Positions 56,922-64,000 of a stretch of 64,000 nucleotides of DNA are shown here, piece after piece. The notes below the pieces were generated by a model. It saw only the letters and a program-made list of their open reading frames with translations, searched no databases and was not told the origin of the DNA. The stretch comes from Desarmillaria ectypa. Lineage: Eukaryota > Basidiomycota > Agaricomycetes > Agaricales > Physalacriaceae. The stretch covers positions 1,240,001 to 1,304,000 of the forward strand of contig JAUDYN010000004.1 of NCBI GenBank assembly GCA_030407005.1. Direction: 5' to 3'. Position numbers and translations under genes: made by a program. Position 1 is the stretch's first letter; each line of letters begins with the position of its first letter.

Positions 56922-57329
56922 TGTTACGGCCCTGTCTAGCACGTGACTTGGGACGTAAGCTTCTTCTCTGGGCTGTCTCGTGTTCGGACAATCACCTGTT
57001 TAGTGAGAATTAGACTTGGTCTTTAGTGTTATGGAGTAGAAGGTATATGTTTGTAATTTAGTCGAAAGGTAGAGTACAAGTGTGAAAACCACTCTACTTA
57101 TATACTAGATTTACAGCATTTATTAATAGATGAAACAATCAAGGTTCATGAGGAGACCTTGAGGGAGTTGGATGATTGTTATCCAATAAGAACAAATGGG
57201 GGTGACAACCATGTAGAACTGGGGTGGTTGTCGGTGAATACATTGATACAGAGTGAAAATGATGTGAGATAAGATGTGATGAGTCATGGATATGACTGGA
57301 TAAGATAAGATAACGGAAAAATCATAACA
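56922..57329 (-). repeat. LTR (408 bp) of the chromovirus
   Basis: It starts TGTTACGG and ends ATAACA on the plus strand; the terminal TGTTA/TAACA is a perfect 5-bp inverted repeat as in LTRs. The adjoining polypurine tract fixes the inner edge. Eight CG dinucleotides remain, six of them in the outer 145 bp, so the LTR is less CpG-depleted than the body. The partner LTR lies beyond base 64000. Confidence 0.85.
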
Positions 57330-57347
57330 TTACCCCCTTGTTAAAGC
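57330..57347 (-). other. Polypurine tract (plus-strand primer site)
   Basis: On the element's strand AACAAGGGGGTAA directly abuts the LTR start TGTTATG. This is the expected position of the purine primer for second-strand synthesis. Confidence 0.75.
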
Positions 57348-57361
57348 AGTCATCCTGACTG

Positions 57362-60300
57362 CTAAGGTTCTTCTTCAGGGGTGTCAAATTGTGATATGAC
57401 TTGACTGATCCAGTACTGATCAATCAAGTTCTTCCATATATCTTTATCCAGGTTAATGATCCATTTTTGGTATCCATCCTTGCATTGAGCATGATATGTG
57501 ATGTTGCCATTTTCGGAGTATTCGTGGTCAAGTATTTTGACCACTACTTTGTCCTTGGTTATGATTTTGGGACAGTATAAAGCTCAGTTAATATTGGCTT
57601 TGTATTCCATGATCACTTCCATAGCATTTGTTATCTCTGTTTCTTGGACCCAAGAGTTGTGTTCTCTTGTCCATCCTTTCCATTTCACTAGGTAATCCAT
57701 GACTTCCTTGGATAGGTTGTCCTCATTTGGCATATATTCGACAAGTGCGAGAGTCTAAGACTTCTTTGATTTTGTATTCTTCCTGACCATCAATGAGATC
57801 TGGAGAAGGAGGCAGTGGTTGTTCTTGGTTTGGGAATGAAGGCACAGTATATGGAGTCAACAATTTCTCATTGAATCAGGGGTGTATCTTCCAGTAGGGT
57901 GGCAATTTTAGCTTGTATACTGCCATCCCTGATTTTTCGATGATTTCAAATGGGCCTGTTTGTTTGTTGTCTAGTTTTTTCTTTGGTCATGAAAGATGAA
58001 GGTTTGCCATATCAAGCTAGACCTTGTCACTGATTTGATATTCTCTGGGTTTTTATTTTTGTTTGTCATATTGTGCCTTTATTTGTATTGCTGCTTTTTC
58101 CAAAGCATTGTGGACTTCTTTGTGGATCTTAGCCATGGTTTCAGTAAATTCCACTGCTGCCAGATTTGTGAAGTTGGTCTTTTGGATAGACTCAGAGATG
58201 AGTCAGGGATTTCTTCCATATATGGTCATGAAAGGACTTTTGCTGGTTGCAGAATGAATTCAATTATTGTGGGCAAATTCAGTGAGTGGTAACCATGCAA
58301 CCCAATCAGTCTGTCGGTGGTTGACAAAGATTTGGAGATATTTTTCAACTTCCTGATTGACCCACTCCATTTGTCCATCGGTCTGTGGATGATACACAGT
58401 GGATGCATTTTACATGATGTTCAGCATTCAGTAAAGTTCCTTCATGAAGGATGACATGAATTGAGGTCCTCTATCTGAGATGACCACTTGTGGCATTCCA
58501 TGTTTTGCGTAAACATGGTTTCAGAGTATAAGGGCCCATCCTTCTGCAGATAGTTCTTCATGACATGGGATGAGGAGTATGTTTTTTGAGAAATGATCTA
58601 CAATGACAAGTAAGACATTGTAGCCTTCTGATTCTGGAAGACTGGTGACTATATCAACTAAGATATGGGTCCAGGGAGTATCTGGGATTATATTGGGATG
58701 AAGAGGGGCAGCCTTTGCATGTGTGTCACTCTTCATCTGCTGGCATGTTTTGCATCCCTTGATATAGGTTTTGATGTCTTTTTTCATCTTCAGCCACCAA
58801 TATTCTCATATGATGAGTTCTTTGGTTTTTGCAATGCCTGGATGTCCAGCAGTAATATGATCATGGAATTGTGCTATAATTTCTCCATGGAGAGGCACAT
58901 CTTGAGAAATATAGATGCATCCATCATACCATAACAATTTATCTTTCTTGGTGATTCCATGTTCATGGTTAAGAGATTTTTCAATTCCTTGGTCCCACTG
59001 TTTCTTCTGTCTGGTTGCATCTTTGATAGATGTTGTTTGTTCTTCAGTGGTGGGCAGTATTAATGCCTGGAAATGCTTGAGAGTGAGAACCACTATATCT
59101 TGGTTGTCCTCTTTTCCTTGGTCATGACATCTCATTAGCTGAGTAAGTCAGCCTTTTTGTTAGTGACTCTGGCCTTGTGTTGAAGAGTGAAATGATATTC
59201 GGCCAGCTCAGTGACCCATCGTGCTTGTCATTGGTTCAACTTCTGGAGTTTTCAGAAGTACTAGAGATTCTGGTGATCCATCCAAATCTCAATGGTTTCT
59301 TTGGTGCCCATGAGATAGTGGCACCATTCTTTCAAGGCTAATATGATGGCCAACAATTCTTTGTCATAGATTTCATAATTGTGTTCAGTGACCATGCTTT
59401 GGACATGAAGGTGACTGGCCTTCATTTGCCATTCTGTTCCTGGCTTAGTACAGTGCCAATGGCTCCATCACTAGAATCTGCCTCTACTTGGAATTTTCCC
59501 TCATCCAAGGAGATCATTAGAACAATGTTTGTGGTCATCAACTTCTTGAGTTGTGAAAATGCTTGTGCTTGATCTGGTCCCCAAGTCCAGTCTGTTTTTT
59601 CAGTTAACTGGGTAAGGGGTCATACAATCTTGGAATAATCACATATGAATTTTCAATAGAAATTGGTGAACCCTAAGAAAGACTGGAGTTCCTTCTTTTT
59701 TATCAGGGTGGGCCACTCTACTATTCTTGCCACTTTGATGGGGTCCATACAGATAGTGTCCTCACTAATAATCACCCCAAGATATTTGGTTTCCAGTACT
59801 TCAAACTCACATTTCTCAGCTTTAAGAAATAGCTTGTTTTCTCATAGTCATTGGAGGACTTGTCAAACAATGATTCAATGTTCAGACAGGGACTTGGTAA
59901 AGATGAGAATGTTGTTGAGGTAGATGGTCACTTTTCCTCCAGCAATGAGGTCTTTGAAGATATTGTTCATCATCCACTGGAAAGTGGCTGGTGAATTGGT
60001 AAGACTAAAGAACATGACCATAGGTTTGAAGAGATCTCAGTTAGTTCTGAATGTGGCTTTTTCTTTATCTCCTTCTCAGATTCATACATTGTTATATCCT
60101 CATCAAACATTCAGTTTGGAGAAGTATTTTGCTCCTTGTAATTTGTCAATGAGTTCTGATATCAAAGGAAGTGGATAACAATTCTTGATCATCATTTTGT
60201 TCAATTTTCAGTAGTCCTGAACTGGTCATAACAAGCCATCCTTTTTCTTGACAAAGAAGAAGGGAGAGGCAAAGGGGGATTTAGAGGGATGGATCCATCC

Positions 60301-61250
60301 ACAGTTGAGATTTTTGTCAAGGAATTTATTGAGTTGTTGTTGTTCATTTCTGTTGAGCAGATAGACTTTACAGTCTAGGGTGGATTTGGTGTTGGGGATT
60401 AACTCAATGGCATGATCCCATGGTTTTCAGTCTGGTAATTCATCAAAGCTTTCTTTAGAGAACAAGTCTCTAAAGCTTTGATACTGAGGAGGCATGAGCT
60501 TCTCAAACATCTTTTTGGGTTTTTTGGCATTTGCAGCTGCCACCAATTCATTTGCATGGTGTACTGCTCAAAGTATGATTTCTTCTTGCATGTTTACAGC
60601 AAGAATAGTTTCTCCTTCCTCTAGTTCTTCATCCCACCTGTCTTCATCATCCACATCAGGGAGTGTGAAATGATTCTTGATACAATGATATTGTCCAAAT
60701 GTCATTGATCCCGTTTTCCAGTTGAGCAATGGGTTATGGCATTTAAGCCAGTCATGACCCAAATATACTGTTTTGGAACCCAAGTCAGTGACCATGAGAT
60801 CAATTCATTTAACATGGTCTCTAATCATTATTTGGAGTTTCACAAATTTGGTTATATTGCCTGCTTTATTATGGGTCCCATCAGCATTGTAAATGAGTAT
60901 GGGAGTAGCAGCTTTTCTGGTATCCAACTGGTGTTGTTGGACATAGGTTCAGTTGATAGAGCTGCCAGTGCAACTGCTATCCAACAATGTGCAGGTTGTC
61001 AAGGTTTTCTTTCTGGTGCAAGAAGCGAGTTGGATATCTACCAAAAAGTCCCAGCCAGAACTTTTGGTTCTGCGGATATACTGAATAGGTTTGCAAAGTT
61101 TGTAGAGTTGCTCACATGCAGAACTCCCTTCATTATTCAGGCTCTAGATGAGCTTATTGGTAATCTCTCCAAGTTGCTTGGGATGAACCCAAGTAGAGAG
61201 GACAGTCTTGGTAGCACGAATAGTGTGCAGAGTCCAATCAACTCTGAATA
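57362..61250 (-). pseudogene. pol of the chromovirus: protease, RT, RNase H, integrase, chromodomain
   Basis: Domains in order on the minus strand. Protease near 60990-60950 (LLDSSCTG; the active-site Asp is kept, the usual Gly after DS is Ser). RT about 60250-59600, with the catalytic box at 59922-59911 read as YLNN, so both metal-binding Asp are lost. An RNase H region follows. Integrase is at 58800-57800, with its first Asp in ILVDIVTSLPES (58655-58653), the second in VISDRGPQF (58475-58473) and Glu in MEWVNQE (58367-58365), keeping the D,D-35-E spacing. Chromodomain is about 57740-57600 (YLVKWKGWTREHNSW). Numerous TGA/TAG codons interrupt all domains. No intact polyprotein is possible. 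Confidence 0.9.
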
Positions 61251-62339
61251 GCTTGTACTACACATGGTTGGGTACCTCCATGATCAGTGGGATTTTGGAT
61301 GTTAGAGTTTTGGCTTTGGACTGTTTTGCCTTCCATAGCAGGAAAGCCATGTCATCTTCTTCATTGGGTACTTCGATGACAGTGGTGATTCTACTGGGAT
61401 GCCCTCTCTTTACTGCCTAGGTGCTAGTGGATTCCTGTCCTACAGCTGTTGTGAGTGCTACTGGTGATGGGCAATAGGCAGTTGCACTCTGATCTTTAGG
61501 GATATCAACTGGCAAAGTTGGCATTTGTTCTGCATTGTTAGAGTCAGGATCTGCTGATACTGGCAGCTCAACTGATACTTTCTCCTCTGAGTTAGGGGGC
61601 TTGCTACTATGTCCTGGCTAGCACTTTCCTTAATAGAGCTAGGCTGAGATCTTGCTGGACTCAACTGAACTTTCAGATCCTGGATCAGATGCCCCCTTTT
61701 TACTGCCCAGGTGCTAGCAGCTTCCTTCTGTTCTTCAGCTTGAGTTACTTTCAGAACTTGAACAGCATTGGAAGGATGCTGAACTCATCTTGATGCATCC
61801 AAGGTTCCACTACTACCCATTCTGGCAGAGTACTCAGAGATGGTACTAGGTGCAAATATGGATACCATCATTGTAGTTGGTTCCACCATCTGATTTCTCC
61901 CAACCAGACTGGATAGCACATGGCCTCGGCTCTAGCCCTGGTGGGCACTTGTTTCCCCCACTGACCCTGGCAAGGTTAGTGGATTTGGCTCCCTAAGCAG
62001 GGGTGCTGGGGTGTTTAGACTTCTGAGAGGTCCGAGGATGTCTTGCCTACTTGCCCCAGTCCATGGTTTCACCTGCATATCTGGTGAGTCTACTGAAGTA
62101 GACTCAGTGGACTTTGTGGCAGTGCCAGCACCACCTGGCAAATCCTGCACCTTATCAGGGGCTCAGGATTCACTATAGATTATGGTGTCAGTATCTTTCA
62201 GAAGTGTGACATACCTGTTTGTTGTCAATTCTTTGGTTTTCTTTAGCTTTGGGGTCTGTGACAAAGTCATATAATTATGCATAGTATTGGAATATCCTAA
62301 ATCATGTATATAAGTCTGACCTGTGGAAGCTGAGGACTT
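61251..62339 (-). other. gag-pol spacer of the chromovirus
   Basis: Thr/Ser/Pro-rich, low-complexity coding remnants (for example QDLPGGAGTATKSTESTSVD at about 62150) with stops. This is the variable linker between nucleocapsid and protease; no recognisable domain. Confidence 0.55.
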
Positions 62340-63901
62340 ACTAGTAGGAGACATGATTAAGCAAGGGGAATTGAACCCTTGTCAACCTAATCTTTTGTCT
62401 TCTCGATCTTGATTATAGGTGGCACCACTTCATTAGTGGGCCCTACTGACCTAATGTCCTTGAAGTCTTTTCTTCTAGGACAATCCTTTGCCAGGTGACC
62501 TTTCTCATCACACCTGAAACATCTTCCTTCTGCTCATCATCAATCAATCTCCATGGGCTTACCTGATCCTCCATATGTTATCCACTGCCCAGTTCTGGCA
62601 TCCCTACTCACCCCTGCATTAGCAGTCAGCTTTGGAGCCAAGGAACTTGTTGCCCCAGCAGCAGTTTTGCTGCTGGGATGCTGTTGAGGATTGGGATGGG
62701 AGTCCTTCTTCTGCCCATCCCTGGGCATGCTGGTGGTCTGGTCAAAGACCCACTTTCACTGTCACTCCTCATATATTTGTGAGATGCATTCCTTCCACTC
62801 CAGGTATGAGCATGGAATGTTGACACCCATATTGGAGATGAAGGTTGTATAGGAGCTTGATACTCCTAGTCAGAGTGCCTTCATCATGGCACCATGCTCA
62901 TTCTCATTGGTTCATCGGCCTGCTAATTTTGCCTCTTCTTTCAGCTTCTGGAAGTAATGGGAGGTGGACTATGTTCTTATTTGAAGGTTAAACATCTGAT
63001 TCTTGTGTACTTCTTCAATTGCAGGGTCTCTGAATTGCTGAGAGACCATTTCAATGAAGTCATCCCAAGTGGGATATCGAAAGTGGGTGGCAGTGCTATC
63101 ATAGGCATTGCTGGTCCAAAATTTGGGTCTCTTGTAGACCTACCAGTCCTTGGCAGCCCCTTCAAAATGTGAGGTTGCAAATAGTACCAGGTGCAACAGC
63201 ATCTAGAAGTAGTGTCAGAACACTTTGAAGTAGACAATACAATCACCAACAAAGCATTTAATGTTGTTGTGATCCCCTTTGAATGGATTAGGGGTCTTTA
63301 CGAGGACTGGCTTGATACCCAAGTATAGAGCATTGTTGGGCACATTCCCAACAGGATTGGGAATAGGGTTGGGAGGACCTTTCCCAGAGGGCAGTGTCAG
63401 GATTGAGTAATGATCTAGCCATGGACCAGGGTAGCCTCTTGGCAGCTCCATTGGTCTTCCCCTTTCAGGCTCCTTCTCCTTCTTATTCTCATGAAGATAT
63501 TCTGCCATCATCTTCTGAGCAGCTTCTTTCTCTGTGAGTTCCTCATGCATCTTCCTTATGTGTTGTTCTTTCTTGGCCAGTGTGGTCCTTGCTTGCTGCT
63601 GCATTTCCTCCACTATTTTTGGGATTGATGATGGTCCTGCAGGGGTGGGGTCTGTAGGTGTCATTTCAGCTTTAGCACTTTCTCCTATGCCTGCAAATAA
63701 AAGACTACTACCCTGGTAGGGATGGTAATCTTGTTGACATGCCTGATTGCATGGTGGTGAATTGGGCAGTGGTTGTGGTCTTGTGACCAGAGTGTCAGGA
63801 GGATAGTCAGAGATGTTCATATATTGGGGTTGAGAATATCCCAGCCCACCATAGTGTCCATAATTATATCTATTCCTCTCAAAGTTGGACATCGAGTCCA
63901 T
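62340..63901 (-). pseudogene. gag of the chromovirus
   Basis: 63901-63215 is open for 228 codons from MDSMSNFERNRYNYGHYGGL. It has a coiled region (IRKMHEELTEKEAAQKMMAE), a linker rich in Pro, and the start of the capsid domain (PFKGDHNNIKCFVGDC). The capsid then continues through in-frame stops. A nucleocapsid zinc knuckle CFRCDEKGHLAKDC lies at 62521-62480 with intact CCHC ligands. The knuckle and the first exon-length block survive, but the chain is not continuous. The reading frame start may lie further right. Confidence 0.8.
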
Positions 63902-64000
63902 TCTCCTCTCATCAGGTGAGCTCCAGTCACTATAACTGTCAAAGGGAGTGACCCAGCTCCCATTGTTCCTCTACCATCCTTGGGTGTAGCCTTGGTACCA

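Larger units (their letters stand above)
56922..64000 (-). mobile_element. Ty3/gypsy chromovirus retroelement, decayed, right part off the window
   Basis: Minus-strand LTR retrotransposon running off the right edge. Order from its 3' end: LTR, polypurine tract, chromodomain, integrase, RNase H/RT, protease, gag. That order with a chromodomain after integrase marks a chromovirus. Stops and frame breaks are everywhere in pol, and CpG is nearly absent: I count three CG in 58021-58980. Typical substitutions are those expected from CG to TG/CA change. The flanking 5 bp at the LTR outer edge (56917-56921) are GCCAA, a candidate target-site duplication to compare with the unseen far end. The element cannot be autonomous. 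Confidence 0.95.

Noticed and set aside
61208..61420. Plus-strand frames within the retroelement as host genes
   Set aside because: They lie antisense to the decayed pol and are AT/TG-rich by-products of CpG loss.

Overview
The window looks like nuclear DNA of a filamentous basidiomycete, most likely an agaricomycete mushroom-type fungus. Nearly every gene is broken by several short introns (about 50-60 nt) with GT-AG ends and CTNAY-like branch sites. Cytosolic ribosomal proteins (eS25, uL2), a mitochondrial ribosomal protein (uL24m) and secretory, vesicle and chromatin genes are all of fungal type. The right end holds a chromodomain Ty3/gypsy retroelement typical of such genomes. Exon boundaries were derived by hand from splice sites and phase; where phases closed exactly I say so.

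Layout. 0-6 kb: glucosidase II beta (cut by the window edge) head-to-head with eS25, an FGGY sugar kinase, an F-box-like pseudogene and uL2. 6.5-8.4 kb: a decayed MYND-finger gene. 9.1-13.1 kb: an SH3-domain protein and a glutamine-rich protein whose spliced N-terminal part matches the SSXT (SS18/GIF) helix pattern. 13-16.5 kb: no convincing gene. 16.5-25.2 kb: AP-3 mu, three identical tRNA-Ala(AGC) genes, a C2H2 zinc-finger gene with an in-frame TAG, an ATF-type bZIP factor and an adrenodoxin-reductase homologue. 25.8-26.9 kb: decayed coding remnants.

27.3-40.5 kb is the most interesting accessory block. A Dal5-like MFS transporter and an HpcH/HpaI aldolase are divergently transcribed from a 274-bp gap. 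They are followed by a FAD-dependent aromatic-type monooxygenase, a Zn2Cys6 regulator and a zinc-dependent sorbitol/xylitol-type dehydrogenase. Uptake, oxygenation, C-C cleavage, alcohol oxidation and a regulator side by side suggest a catabolic cluster; the substrate cannot be read from sequence. This block also contains unusual splicing: two GC-AG introns in the aldolase and a predicted 3-nt microexon in the transporter.

41-56.8 kb: a tiny Gly/Met/His-rich protein with an acylation-type N-terminus, a small coiled-coil protein, two lineage-specific hypothetical proteins, an F-box/LRR-like protein, an ENT nucleoside transporter, and uL24m head-to-head with prephenate dehydrogenase. 56.9-64 kb: one end of a chromovirus on the minus strand (LTR, polypurine tract, chromodomain, integrase, RT, protease, gag). 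It has lost almost all CpG, carries many stops and lacks both RT catalytic aspartates.
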